From UMGS1370 sp963557065 (GTDB taxonomy: Bacteria > Bacillota > Clostridia > Lachnospirales > Lachnospiraceae), in NCBI GenBank assembly GCA_963557065.1, contig CAUWCT010000005.1, forward strand, positions 13,626-77,625: a DNA stretch of 64,000 bases. Direction: 5' to 3'. Shown one piece after another: positions 51,150 through 60,249 of the stretch; position 1 is the first letter of the stretch, and each line of letters begins with the position of its first letter. Position numbers and translations under genes: made by a program. The notes under the pieces were generated by a model. That model did no database searches and was not told the origin of the DNA. It saw nothing but the letters and a program-made list of their open reading frames with translations.

Positions 51150-52262
51150 TTACTGGGATATACCCGATTCCTCTAATAGTTCCTGAGACTCCATGGATTC
51201 TGACAGTTCATCTTCTGCGCTGTCCGTCTCCAGTTCTTCTTCATCTTCCTTTTTCTCGTAGATTCGTTCCTGAATACGGACCGCCACATTTTTCTTGAAA
51301 CGTCCCATACTTCCGGTAAACCAGGGCTGCCTTCCCACATACAGGGTTACAGAGCCGTTTTTCGGCTTATTCAAATCTATGACATCTCCTACCTGGAGCC
51401 GATAAATATCATTGACATCCAGCTGTACAATTCCCAACTGTCCGGTAACCGGAAGCTGTGAATAACAAATATTGTCCAGAATCTTCTCTTTATTATCCTC
51501 GTAGGAGAAACCGCGGGCAATATGCTTACGGTGATCAATAATAGAGAAGATGTGCTCCAGAAGGGTACCCGGCATACATAAGCGAATACGCTCAACCGCC
51601 TGTCCTGCCATGTCCACATTTAAGTGAATAATGGCTACTGTCTCGTCCAATCCCACGTCCTGGAACATGCTGGGATTTTCCTCTACCCGCTGAAACTTAA
51701 ATTCCAAATTGATGTAATTTGAAAATCCATCCTTTAATGCCTGGGTAAAGTATTCTACTACCCTGCGGTACAAAGCCATCTCCACATCTGAGTAGCGGTA
51801 ATCGGTATCTACCTTTACAATGTCATCACCTCCGCCAAGCATCCGGTTGATTAATGAAATAACCATTCCCGGAGTGATAAACATCATCATCGGCACATTA
51901 TTTTTTCCCTTTTCCTGAATGAATACATCTACCAGCGTGAGGCAGTCATTTTCATGGAAAGAATTGATGTACTCATAGTACCGGCACTCCTGCACTTCTA
52001 AAACCGTAATATCGGTCATTACCCGAAAGATACCGTTTACCTGGGAAGTCAAAATTCTGGCGTAATTTTCAAATACGCTGGTCAGAATTTTCATCTTCTC
52101 CTTTGTGAACTTTCTGGGGCTGTAAAAATCATATTTGTTATATTTTGTCGGCGCCTCTTCTGTCTTCTTTTCAACGGTCGTCTGTACGTCAGGCACAGGT
52201 TCGCCGGACTGCATGGACTGCAAAAGCGCATCTATTTGACTTTGGGATAATACATCTGCCAT
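51150..52262 (-). CDS. fliM: Flagellar motor switch protein FliM
   Basis: A 370-residue FliM. The N-terminal CheY-binding peptide LSQSQIDALLQSM is at residues 5-17. The middle domain includes YDFYSPRKFTKEKMKILT and GGGDDIV; the C-terminal SPOA domain has LDVNDIYRLQVGDVIDLNKP. An acidic C-terminal tail of about 50 residues (KKEDEEELETDSAEDELSES) is unusual. It is co-operonic with motB and cheY. Confidence 0.96.
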   Translation of the reverse strand: MADVLSQSQIDALLQSMQSGEPVPDVQTTVEKKTEEAPTKYNKYDFYSPRKFTKEKMKILTSVFENYARILTSQVNGIFRVMTDITVLEVQECRYYEYINSFHENDCLTLVDVFIQEKGKNNVPMMMFITPGMVISLINRMLGGGDDIVKVDTDYRYSDVEMALYRRVVEYFTQALKDGFSNYINLEFKFQRVEENPSMFQDVGLDETVAIIHLNVDMAGQAVERIRLCMPGTLLEHIFSIIDHRKHIARGFSYEDNKEKILDNICYSQLPVTGQLGIVQLDVNDIYRLQVGDVIDLNKPKNGSVTLYVGRQPWFTGSMGRFKKNVAVRIQERIYEKKEDEEELETDSAEDELSESMESQELLEESGISQ

Positions 52263-52280
52263 CGCTAAGCCACCTTTTCC

Positions 52281-53222
52281 TTAATTTTCTGACGGCTCTA
52301 CAGGAGCCGATGCGCCTGCAGATGCGCCTTCAACCGGTTCCGTTTCGCCGTAAACAGCGCTTGCCACTCCTTCAGAACTGGGATCTGCCGGTACAAACGC
52401 CGCTTCATCTCCCACAATTCCATCGGTTGTAACCGTGGTGTCCGCATTTACTCCACTCTGAAATTCTTCATAATACTCGTTCATGGAACGGACGTCGGCG
52501 CCTTCATCAATCAAAAGCAGTTCTACACGCCTGTTTTTCTCTCTGCCTTCTCTCGTATCATTGGTCGCAATGGGACGGAACTGGCCGTAACTGATATTGA
52601 CAAGTTTTTCCGGCTCAATTACATTGCTGCTCTGAATAAAGATACATACCTCTGCGGCACGCATGGCAGAAAGCATTCTGTCTGTTCTGGGATTATTGGG
52701 TCTGTTGGGGTCTCCCTGTGCGGTATGAGCCATAATGTTAATCTGGCCGATAGAAGAACTGGCCGGGGCAATGGTCTGGCAGAATACTTCCAGAACATCC
52801 TGTCCCTGCTGGGTCAGCACAGAACTGTCTCCATTAAAAAACGCTTTATCCTGGAACTCAACAAATGTATAATCCTCTCCCCTGGATACGGTTACTCCGT
52901 CAATTCCCATCTCATCCATCTTCTGGGCAAGAGCCAGATACAACGTTTCTGTATCCAGAGCTTCCATTTCAGGAATTTCCAGAGTGCCTGTCAATTCCTG
53001 TTCAGACTCGCCAATCGGTGCGTTGATTGCAATCTCTTCCGCCTGTTCGCTGGCTTCCGGAGATAAACTGCTGACGAACACTTCCCATTTCTTCTGATCG
53101 ACACTGGACATAGCATACAGCATAACAAAGAAAGTCAAAAGCAGTGTGACCATATCGCCGTATGTATCCATCCAGTTTCCTCCGCCATCTGTAGGACGGC
53201 GCGGTTTTTTAGGTTTGGGCAC
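52281..53222 (-). CDS. motB: Flagellar motor stator protein MotB
   Basis: A 313-residue MotB. A basic N-terminus leads to one transmembrane helix with the channel aspartate D23 (TYGDMVTLLLTFFVMLYAMS). A plug and OmpA-like wall-binding domain follow (about 110-250) with NIMAHTAQGDPNRPNNPRTD and RRVELLLI. A long acidic/Ser/Thr/Ala tail of about 60 residues ends the protein. GTG is the start; it overlaps the motA stop by one base. Whether H+ or Na+ is used cannot be told from sequence. Confidence 0.94.
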   Translation of the reverse strand: MPKPKKPRRPTDGGGNWMDTYGDMVTLLLTFFVMLYAMSSVDQKKWEVFVSSLSPEASEQAEEIAINAPIGESEQELTGTLEIPEMEALDTETLYLALAQKMDEMGIDGVTVSRGEDYTFVEFQDKAFFNGDSSVLTQQGQDVLEVFCQTIAPASSSIGQINIMAHTAQGDPNRPNNPRTDRMLSAMRAAEVCIFIQSSNVIEPEKLVNISYGQFRPIATNDTREGREKNRRVELLLIDEGADVRSMNEYYEEFQSGVNADTTVTTDGIVGDEAAFVPADPSSEGVASAVYGETEPVEGASAGASAPVEPSEN

Positions 53223-54031
53223 TACTCTTCACCTCCTGCGTTTTTAGCAGCAGCTTCTTTACCAAGAATCTTCTTCTGCTGTGACTGCTTAAGGGATGCC
53301 AGTAAATGCTCTCTCAAATATTTCGGATTCTCACCTGCCTGAATTGCAATAATCCCCTCAATAATGGTAGAGCAGTAAAGTTCTTCTTCATCCTGACGGA
53401 TTCTCAGCTTCTTGGCAATGGGGTGGAAAATCAGGTTTGCCAGCACACATCCGTAGAACGTGGTAATCAGCGCAACCGCCATATCCGGACCTAAAGTAGA
53501 AATACCTCCGCCTGCATCATTCAGGCCCATCAGCATATTAATCAGACCAATCAAGGTACCAATCATACCAAAAGCAGGCGCATAGGCAGAAGCTTTTTCA
53601 TACAGACCGGCCGCCTGATCGTGACGCGTCATCATGTTTTCCAGTTCGCGCTCCAGCACAAGGCGGACCTTATCCGGATCATTGGCGTCTACAATCATCA
53701 GAACACCCTGTTTAAAAAATGGTTCCTTGATCTCCTCTGCCTTTTCCTCCAGAGCCAGAAGTCCATTCTGTCTCGCTATCATGGCAAGATCCACAATCTC
53801 GTCTACTAAAGTCGGAATATTGTACTTTTTTCCTCTGAACAGTACCCCAATATGTTTGGGAATGTCTTTCAGAATCGCCGGCGGATAGCTGGCAATGATC
53901 GCAGCCAGAGTGCCGCCCACTACGATGAATGCACTGTCCGGATCTATAAAATTTCCAAGCTTGTCCATACCAATTCCGACTACAGTCAGTATTAATCCGA
54001 GTACGATTCCTATAAGTGTTGTCAAGTCCAT
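53222..54031 (-). CDS. motA: Flagellar motor stator protein MotA
   Basis: A 269-residue MotA with four helices. The family blocks IIASYPPAILKDIPKHIGVL and YAPAFGMIGTLIGLINMLMG are clear, followed by GPDMAVALITTFYGCVLANL. A cytoplasmic loop of about 100 residues holds the charges that contact FliG. It ends in the MotB start by overlap. Confidence 0.96.
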   Translation of the reverse strand: MDLTTLIGIVLGLILTVVGIGMDKLGNFIDPDSAFIVVGGTLAAIIASYPPAILKDIPKHIGVLFRGKKYNIPTLVDEIVDLAMIARQNGLLALEEKAEEIKEPFFKQGVLMIVDANDPDKVRLVLERELENMMTRHDQAAGLYEKASAYAPAFGMIGTLIGLINMLMGLNDAGGGISTLGPDMAVALITTFYGCVLANLIFHPIAKKLRIRQDEEELYCSTIIEGIIAIQAGENPKYLREHLLASLKQSQQKKILGKEAAAKNAGGEE

Positions 54032-54066
54032 TATAATTCCTCCCTTACTTATTGTCCAAAATCATT

Positions 54067-54267
54067 TCACTTATCTTTGTCCTGAAAGGCAATACAGTGA
54101 TTGATAAACTCCAATACCTGCTCCATAATCGACTCAACCGTTTCTTTCACAAGATAATAATCTCCATTTACCATACAAATCTTGGTTTCCGGAATCGTCT
54201 CCATGTATTGAATCTGAAGATAATTGAGATAAATGGTTTTACCATTCAAACGAGTTACTTTTATCAT
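54067..54267 (-). CDS. flbD: FlbD-family flagellar protein
   Basis: A 66-residue protein of the FlbD (PF06289) family: MIKVTRLNGKTIYLN start, QIQYMETIPETKICMVNGDY, then KETVESIMEQV. Start at 54267 is chosen because family members begin MIxVTRLNG; a longer ORF from 54285 has six extra residues. The role in motility is poorly known. It lies between flgE and motA, as usual in Clostridia and Bacillus (YlzI). Confidence 0.88.
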   Translation of the reverse strand: MIKVTRLNGKTIYLNYLQIQYMETIPETKICMVNGDYYLVKETVESIMEQVLEFINHCIAFQDKDK

Positions 54268-54292
54268 AGCTTTCTCTAATCCCATTTCTGCC

Positions 54293-54313
54293 GCGCCGCC
54301 ACAAAAGCGGCGC
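54293..54313 (-). other. Hairpin in the flgE-flbD spacer
   Basis: On the minus strand GCGCCGC pairs with GCGGCGC (7 pairs, all G-C) over a 7-base loop. No T-run follows, so it is not a clear terminator. It may affect mRNA stability between hook and stator genes. Confidence 0.5.
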
Positions 54314-54331
54314 AGCTAAACGTCAAAACAA

Positions 54332-55276
54332 TTACCGTTTCATGTTTACAATTTCATTTAATACTTCATCGCTGACTGTAATAATCTTGGTATTGGCCTG
54401 GAGACCCCTCTGGGTAGTAATCAAATCAGAGAACTCTTTTGCCATATCTACGTTGGAAGCCTCAATGTATCCGGCCATCAAAGTAGGAGTATTTCCGCTG
54501 CCCGGTTCCGTAATTGCCAGATCACCGGCGTTGTCATTGGGGTTGGTGGTGTAGTAGTATCCGCCTGCCTTGGTAAGACCTTCCGGATTCTGGAAATTGG
54601 CGATAGCCGCTTTGCCCAGAGTAACTGTCTTAGAAACGTCTTTGCCTTGAGGATCCTTCATGGTAATGGTTGCGGTAATCACACCCATGTTATTGATCTC
54701 AATGCTGCTTGACACTGCTAAGTCTGTATTGACGCCAGGCTGCAGGAAGTCTCCGTTAATATCGCACACTCTGAGCGGTTTTAAATTGTCATACTTATAG
54801 TTAGGAGGATTGGTTATAGCATCACCTGGCTGAAATCCCATAACAAAGTTGTTGTTGCTGTCTACAATATAACCGTTGCTGTCAATGGAAAACTGCCCTA
54901 CGCGGGTGTAGGATAAATCAGCAGTACCCTTTGCATCGTCTACATCTACAGTACCATTAGAAGAACTTACAATAAAGAATCCCTGACCGTTGATAGATGC
55001 GTTGAAACCGCCTACATAAGTAGGGGTGGAAGCGCCCATATCGGTGGAGATAGAGCCGGTCAAACTTCCGTAACCATACTGGGCTGCGTTATTACCGGCT
55101 GCGCTGTTCGTACCGCCTGTAGATGCGGAAGAAGTCTGATACATTGCCTCTTTGAAGCTGTAATTCTGAGCCTTAAAACCAAATGTATTGATATTTGCGA
55201 TGTTGTTACCGATTACATCCAACTTGCTCTGATGGGCTCTTAATCCTGCCACTGCTGAATCCATTGCTCTTAACAT
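54332..55276 (-). CDS. flgE: Flagellar hook protein FlgE
   Basis: A 314-residue hook protein, short for FlgE (often 260-450 in Gram-positives). The N-terminus SAVAGLRAHQSKLDVIGNNIANINTFGFKAQ (residues 7-37) fits FlgE, GGFNASINGQGFFIVSS begins the domain, and the C-terminus SNVDMAKEFSDLITTQRGLQ closes D0. It follows flgD and TIGR02530, as hook genes do. Confidence 0.93.
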   Translation of the reverse strand: MLRAMDSAVAGLRAHQSKLDVIGNNIANINTFGFKAQNYSFKEAMYQTSSASTGGTNSAAGNNAAQYGYGSLTGSISTDMGASTPTYVGGFNASINGQGFFIVSSSNGTVDVDDAKGTADLSYTRVGQFSIDSNGYIVDSNNNFVMGFQPGDAITNPPNYKYDNLKPLRVCDINGDFLQPGVNTDLAVSSSIEINNMGVITATITMKDPQGKDVSKTVTLGKAAIANFQNPEGLTKAGGYYYTTNPNDNAGDLAITEPGSGNTPTLMAGYIEASNVDMAKEFSDLITTQRGLQANTKIITVSDEVLNEIVNMKR

Positions 55277-55346
55277 AATTTTTTCCTTTCTGCCGTCCTT
55301 TGCTGCCGCACTTCAGGCGTACAGCACAGCATCCTTTCGGTCCTGC

Positions 55347-55724
55347 CTACATAAAGACGGCACTGTCAATATTTGTAAAAATCCTGTCTTTTAAATCATT
55401 GGGGGACATGGTAGTTACCACTACGTTGTTGGGAACATTTACAATAAAAATCCCCTGGCTGCCGATAACTGCTACGTCCTTTGCTCCTTTTTTGCGGGCT
55501 TCTTCCACTACATGCTCCAGATCGTTCATCAGATGGTTATCCATGGGAATCCCTCTCTCGTCCAAACGCTTTGCCGCATGTTTTGAAAAATTCAGGCCCT
55601 CACTGGCTCTCGCCCTTAATAATTCCTGAAACTGACTGGTTCCTGCGTTTTCCGGACTTCGGGTTCCTGTCTGCTGTGAAGATTCCTGGACACTGTGAAA
55701 ACCCTGTATCCGATTCACTTCCAT
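55347..55724 (-). CDS. TIGR02530-family flagellar operon protein
   Basis: A 125-residue protein of the flg_new (TIGR02530) family: LNFSKHAAKRLDERGI is the signature, followed by HVVEEARKKGAKDVAVIGSQGIFIVNVPNNVVVT (residues about 72-105). It is regularly found between flgD and flgE. A function in hook assembly is likely, but the exact role is not known. Confidence 0.9.
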   Translation of the reverse strand: MEVNRIQGFHSVQESSQQTGTRSPENAGTSQFQELLRARASEGLNFSKHAAKRLDERGIPMDNHLMNDLEHVVEEARKKGAKDVAVIGSQGIFIVNVPNNVVVTTMSPNDLKDRIFTNIDSAVFM

Positions 55725-55736
55725 ACCCGTCCCTCA

Positions 55737-56312
55737 CTAAAATGCAAAAAGTCCTTTTCCAGCTGGATCTTTTGGTTTTTCCGGCTCTTCCGGCTTTCCT
55801 GTCCCGTCTGTATCTCCGCCTTCTCCCGGTTCCTCAGGTTTTGGCTTGTAGGGATCTTCCAGCTGTCCCATACCCATAATATAAGATAAGGGGTACTCTT
55901 TGTCGTCGCCTTCAATCTTGACTGTAGGCGGAATATTTGCCAGGTTTACCGATGATACCTTGCCATATTTGACTCCTACCGGTTCTTCCTGCCCAAAACT
56001 GTTTTCCTCTGTCTGGACAATGGTCACTTCCTGTCCTACCAGGCCTGCCGCATATGTCTGTGTAGCGATAACGGAGTTATTGTTCATGGAATCCGTCATA
56101 GCTGTAATAGACTGCATCATTGCCATCTGAACCATCTGCGCCATCATCTCGCCATTATCCATGGGATTGGTCATATCCTGGTTGGCAAGCTGGGATGCCA
56201 GCAACGAAAAATAATCACTGATATCCAGAGTATTGCGGTCATTGGACCCTACTGTATAATGCTGCTTGTCATAAGGATTTCCGCTTCCGCTGATTTCGCC
56301 TATCTCGGCCAT
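55737..56312 (-). CDS. flgD: Flagellar hook capping protein FlgD
   Basis: A 191-residue FlgD. DYFSLLASQLANQDMTNPMDN is the N-terminal signature (residues about 32-52) and NNNSVIATQTYAAGLVGQEV the following conserved block. The C-terminal 45 residues are Pro/Glu/Gly/Lys rich with no tudor domain. FlgD caps the growing hook. GAGAGGAGAG precedes the ATG. Confidence 0.92.
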   Translation of the reverse strand: MAEIGEISGSGNPYDKQHYTVGSNDRNTLDISDYFSLLASQLANQDMTNPMDNGEMMAQMVQMAMMQSITAMTDSMNNNSVIATQTYAAGLVGQEVTIVQTEENSFGQEEPVGVKYGKVSSVNLANIPPTVKIEGDDKEYPLSYIMGMGQLEDPYKPKPEEPGEGGDTDGTGKPEEPEKPKDPAGKGLFAF

Positions 56313-56340
56313 CTTATCTCTCCTCTCTGTAATGCAACCG

Positions 56341-57552
56341 TTATATCAGTCCCAGACGAAGCCGCTGGGCAAATGCCTCTGACTGATCTTTGTGTTTTGG
56401 CTCTTCCTGATCTCTGTCATGCCCTTTATGACCCTGCTCGTCTGTCCTTGCATCCATCTGTTCCTGAGACTCAGGGACGTAGATCGTGGTCTGCTGGCCG
56501 GTTTTCTCTTCCATAATGTGAGCGATTTCCACTGCATTCTGATTGAGAAGTTCCAGCGTTTTGGGATTGGATGCCGATATAGAAACGGTCGCTCTGTCTG
56601 ATTCATAAACTACATGAATCGTCAGTTTACCAAGGGAAGCCGGTTCCAACTCAATAGTTAAAGTCCCATTCTGCTCCGGGATTCTCGCTGCCAGCGCTTT
56701 TCCAATATCCGGTGCAAACGTCTCCGGTGATGTGGATACAGTTTCCGGATTCATGGCGCTTTTGACATCCATCTGTCTGAACAAAGTGTCCATTCCCTGG
56801 GGTTTTGAGACTGTCTGATACATGGATTCGCCTGCCGGCTGGGATTGTCCCTCCAGAGTATCCTGACTGTCAAAGGATTGCTGTCTGGTCTCCGCCTTTG
56901 CCGGTTTCTCCAAAAGTCCTTCTTCTGCCAGGCCCTTAACCGGTTCCTGAACTGACTGCTCGCCAACAGGTTCCTGGGAGGCTTTTGCATCTGCTGCACC
57001 TTCTGCCAGCATTTCAGCCTGTGCGCCGTCTTCGGCAGCAGGGATCATCTGCTCCATGCTCTGGACCCCTTCCGTTACCATCTGGCCAGAAGTTTCCTGA
57101 ATCTGTCCCTGATGCTCCATTTCATTTAAGATCTGGATTTCTGCATCCTGTACAGCCTGGATTTCTCCTGTCCCTTCGATAAACGCAGGCGTCTGTGTCT
57201 GTCCCATCATACCTGTATACTGGATGCTGTTTTGAAGCTGAACCAGCAACTCCAGAGAAGCTGTCTGCTCCCCGTCTTCTGACGGTTTGCCGTCCGGTCC
57301 CTTTGCCGGATTTTCATCCTTGCCGCTTACAGGCCCGTTATCCTTGTCGTCCGCAGGTTTTTTGTCCTGAGAAATCGGTTTTTTATCCTGAAGTTTTTCT
57401 GTCTCCTGGCTGGCCGTCTCTCTGTCTTCCGATACCCGGTCGCTAAGCAAATCGCTAAAATCTGTGCGATCCATCTTACTGTCGGTTCTCTTTGGACTGC
57501 TCTTTGTTCCACTTCCAAGCTGGGATAACTGGTTTAAGTCTACTCTTACCAT
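56341..57552 (-). CDS. fliK: Flagellar hook-length control protein FliK
   Basis: A 403-residue FliK. The N-terminal 250 residues are Gln/Glu/Lys rich and low complexity. The C-terminal core (about 285-365) reads RIPEQNGTLTIELEPASLGK, then LTIHVVYESDRATVSISASN, the FliK C-terminal domain. It measures hook length and tells FlhB to switch. A terminator-like hairpin lies just upstream. This is the second FliK-like gene in the window, the other being at 23613-25037. Confidence 0.87.
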   Translation of the reverse strand: MVRVDLNQLSQLGSGTKSSPKRTDSKMDRTDFSDLLSDRVSEDRETASQETEKLQDKKPISQDKKPADDKDNGPVSGKDENPAKGPDGKPSEDGEQTASLELLVQLQNSIQYTGMMGQTQTPAFIEGTGEIQAVQDAEIQILNEMEHQGQIQETSGQMVTEGVQSMEQMIPAAEDGAQAEMLAEGAADAKASQEPVGEQSVQEPVKGLAEEGLLEKPAKAETRQQSFDSQDTLEGQSQPAGESMYQTVSKPQGMDTLFRQMDVKSAMNPETVSTSPETFAPDIGKALAARIPEQNGTLTIELEPASLGKLTIHVVYESDRATVSISASNPKTLELLNQNAVEIAHIMEEKTGQQTTIYVPESQEQMDARTDEQGHKGHDRDQEEPKHKDQSEAFAQRLRLGLI

Positions 57553-57573
57553 CGTCTTTTCCTCCTTTCTTTT

Positions 57574-57617
57574 AAAAAATATTTATAATTACCAGTCCTT
57601 TTGGGGACCGTAATTAT
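57574..57617 (-). other. Terminator-like hairpin between fliJ and fliK
   Basis: On the minus strand ATAATTACGGTCC pairs with GGACTGGTAATTAT around a 6-base loop (one mismatch/bulge), then AAATATTTTTT. It lies inside a long operon, so it may be a partial terminator or attenuator. Confidence 0.5.
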
Positions 57618-57627
57618 CCCTTCCTGT

Positions 57628-58071
57628 CTAACGTTCTGCGCTCATCATCCGCACAGCCGTCTCTTCTGCAAACGCTTCTTCTTCTTTCATCTCGGCCTTC
57701 CGGTATTCCTGAAGTTTTTTGCCTTTCAGCTTTTCAAACTTGGAAGTATCTACCTTGGCCTCCACGACTTCAACCTTTTTCTTTTCCTGTTTTTCTTCTA
57801 AAAAGACCAGGCGTTCCTTTTCTTCCTCAATGATTTTGCCCATTCGCTCAATGCAGATATTGTAAAGCCGAAAACTCTCAATGGGCGCTCCGGCGCTTTT
57901 TGTCTCGTCAAATCCCGCCTGGTAATCGTCCATCGTCTTTTCCAGATGATGGATTTCCTCCCGCTTTTCATTGACGCTTCTGGTAATCTCGGCATGTTCC
58001 TGCTTCAGATTATCCAATACCTGATTTTTATAATCCAATACTGTCTCTAAGCTGTATTTAAACCGTTTCAT
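57628..58071 (-). CDS. fliJ: Flagellar export protein FliJ
   Basis: A 147-residue coiled-coil protein, MKRFKYSLETVLDYKNQVLD start, typical for FliJ, with long helices throughout (VNEKREEIHHLEKTMDDYQ). FliJ links FliI and FlhA. It lies between fliI and fliK with 26-base spacing to fliI. Confidence 0.92.
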   Translation of the reverse strand: MKRFKYSLETVLDYKNQVLDNLKQEHAEITRSVNEKREEIHHLEKTMDDYQAGFDETKSAGAPIESFRLYNICIERMGKIIEEEKERLVFLEEKQEKKKVEVVEAKVDTSKFEKLKGKKLQEYRKAEMKEEEAFAEETAVRMMSAER

Positions 58072-58096
58072 CTGTTATCCTGCCTCCTGCCGCCTG

Positions 58097-59398
58097 TCAG
58101 CCGACAATCGACTTCATAATCTGAAATGTCTCATCATAGGAAAAACTCTCGTCTACTCCCTGCTGGAGAAACTGGTTCATCTTGTTAATACGGGCGACTG
58201 CCTCGTCCAACGCTGTATTGGCGCCTTTTTTATAGGCCCCGATGGAAATCAAATCTGCATTTTTCTGATACAGTCCCAACATATTGCGGAAACGGGATGC
58301 TGTTCTTTTCTGCTCATCCGACACAATCTCAATCATCAGTCGGGAAATGCTGGCTCCGATGTCAATCGCCGGGAAATGGTTCTCATTGGCGAGCTGGCGG
58401 CTTAAAACGATATGGCCGTCCAAAATACCCCGCACTGTGTCCGCAATGGGTTCATTGGTATCGTCGCCTTCTACCAGAACTGTGTAAACTCCGGTGATGG
58501 AACCTTTGTCAAAGTTGCCGCTCCGCTCCAGAAGCTTTGGGAACTCTGCGTAGATAGAAGGCGTATAGCCTCTGGCGATTGGCGGCTCTCCAATCGCCAG
58601 GCCGATTTCTCTCTGGGCCATGGCGTACCGCGTCAGGGAATCCATCATCAGCAGCACGTCCATGCCTCTGTTTTTAAAATACTCGGCAATGGTCGTCGCC
58701 ACCAGGGGACATTTCATACGGAGCATGGCCGGCTGGTCAGAAGTGGCCACCACCAGAACCGAACGGCTCATGCCTTCCTCGCCCAGGTCTTTTTGTACAA
58801 ACTCCAAAACCTCGCGGCCTCGCTCTCCTACCAGAGCAATCACATTAATGTCTGCTTTTACATTTCTGGCAATCATTCCCAAAAGCGTACTCTTGCCGAC
58901 ACCGGAACCGGAAAAAATCCCGATTCTCTGTCCCTTGCCAATGGTGTTTAACCCGTCAATGGCTTTAATGCCAAACTCCAGCCTTTCCCGAATCGGAGGC
59001 CGGTTTAACGGATTGACATAAGGGCTGTTGACTGTGTAATACTCCTTTGGCGAAAACGGCTCTCCCCCGTCAATGGGATCTCCCAGCGCATTAATAATCC
59101 TGCCCCGCAGGAAATCTCCTACAGGAACTTTTAAGCGGTGTCTGGTATTGCGCACAAAACTTCCTGACGCAATCCCGCTGGTAGCTTCATAGGTCATAAG
59201 CTGAATCTTTCCGTCTTTAAAACCTACCACCTCCGCCGGCACCTGGCGGTTTTGTTCCTCATTGTAAATCATCACAATATCGCCGATGCTGGAACGTCCT
59301 CCCGACGCTTCCATAGACATGCCTACAACATTTTCAATTTTTCCAATGTGGCCCACTGTTTCAGCCCTTGTGATCATCTGAGGAATCTTTTCAAACAT
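58097..59398 (-). CDS. fliI: Flagellum-specific export ATPase FliI
   Basis: A 433-residue ATPase. Walker A is GSGVGKST at residues 164-171; Walker B has VLLMMDSLTRYAMAQREIGL, the FliI signature; the arginine finger region is SRFRNMLG. It forms a hexamer that helps unfold or release substrates. It is followed by fliJ and preceded by fliH with 8-base spacing. Confidence 0.97.
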   Translation of the reverse strand: MFEKIPQMITRAETVGHIGKIENVVGMSMEASGGRSSIGDIVMIYNEEQNRQVPAEVVGFKDGKIQLMTYEATSGIASGSFVRNTRHRLKVPVGDFLRGRIINALGDPIDGGEPFSPKEYYTVNSPYVNPLNRPPIRERLEFGIKAIDGLNTIGKGQRIGIFSGSGVGKSTLLGMIARNVKADINVIALVGERGREVLEFVQKDLGEEGMSRSVLVVATSDQPAMLRMKCPLVATTIAEYFKNRGMDVLLMMDSLTRYAMAQREIGLAIGEPPIARGYTPSIYAEFPKLLERSGNFDKGSITGVYTVLVEGDDTNEPIADTVRGILDGHIVLSRQLANENHFPAIDIGASISRLMIEIVSDEQKRTASRFRNMLGLYQKNADLISIGAYKKGANTALDEAVARINKMNQFLQQGVDESFSYDETFQIMKSIVG

Positions 59399-59406
59399 AT
59401 CTGCTC

Positions 59407-60249
59407 CTAAAACTGTACATTCTGTGCAATCTCTCTGATATTTTCCATCTGGGTATCCACGCTGATGTCAATAATCTCTTCCGGCGTTTCAATGATGCAG
59501 CTTCCGTCCTCTTCCTTTTCCATCACAATAAATTTGATATTATCAGACAGTCTGGAAAGTTCTTCTACCACATTGGCATCTGCCTCCACCATCATCTCAT
59601 AATCCAGCTTGGAAATATAAATCTTTACCCAGGAAGTCTTTTTTAACTTCTCTGTCTCTGCCAGAATCATGCGCCGAATCACGTCGCCGCTGGCTTTGAG
59701 ACTGATATGAATTACTTTTTCCGCCACTGCAATGGAACAATCTCTAAGTTCATCCAGATACTCTTTGACGCAGCGGTTCTTTGCTTTTTCAACGCTGGCC
59801 AAAGCCTCCTGCATCTGCCCTTCAAACTCTCTGCGGCGGGCATCATTTTCCCGCTTCAGTTCTTCTGCAGCCTGAAGACGCCCTTTGCTTAAGCCTTCCT
59901 CAAAACCGGAATCATATCCTTCTTTACCGGCTTCTTCCCGTAGGGCTTTTGCCTGCTCTTCTGCTTTTTCCAGAAGTTCTCCGGCCTTTTTTTCTGCCTC
60001 TAAAATCAATTCCTGGGATGTATTTCTGGCATCCTCCAGCATCTTCTGACACTGCTCTTCCATCTCCTCTATGAGATCAGAAGGACCGCTTTGCGTCTCT
60101 TTGGCAGATGTCTGCCGATTCTCTTTTGGAGATTTGGGAGCATGTTTTTCTTTCGGCAAAGGAGCCGGCTGATGAACCGGAGGCACAAACACCTGAATGT
60201 CTGCTTCCTGTCCGGCTCTTACAATTCTCCTAGACAATGAGGTCTCCAT
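59407..60249 (-). CDS. fliH: Flagellar assembly protein FliH
   Basis: A 280-residue FliH. The N-terminal 60 residues are basic/proline rich; the middle is a long helix (residues about 65-150, with RNTSQELILEAEKKAGELLE); the C-terminal domain (about 150-280) includes VAEKVIHISLKASGDVIRRM. It binds FliI and docks it to the C-ring. Its ATG overlaps the last 20 bases of fliG. Confidence 0.9.
   Translation of the reverse strand: METSLSRRIVRAGQEADIQVFVPPVHQPAPLPKEKHAPKSPKENRQTSAKETQSGPSDLIEEMEEQCQKMLEDARNTSQELILEAEKKAGELLEKAEEQAKALREEAGKEGYDSGFEEGLSKGRLQAAEELKRENDARRREFEGQMQEALASVEKAKNRCVKEYLDELRDCSIAVAEKVIHISLKASGDVIRRMILAETEKLKKTSWVKIYISKLDYEMMVEADANVVEELSRLSDNIKFIVMEKEEDGSCIIETPEEIIDISVDTQMENIREIAQNVQF

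Noticed and set aside
52281..53222. Assigning the stator as sodium-driven
   Set aside because: The helix around D23 does not discriminate between H+ and Na+ motors reliably.
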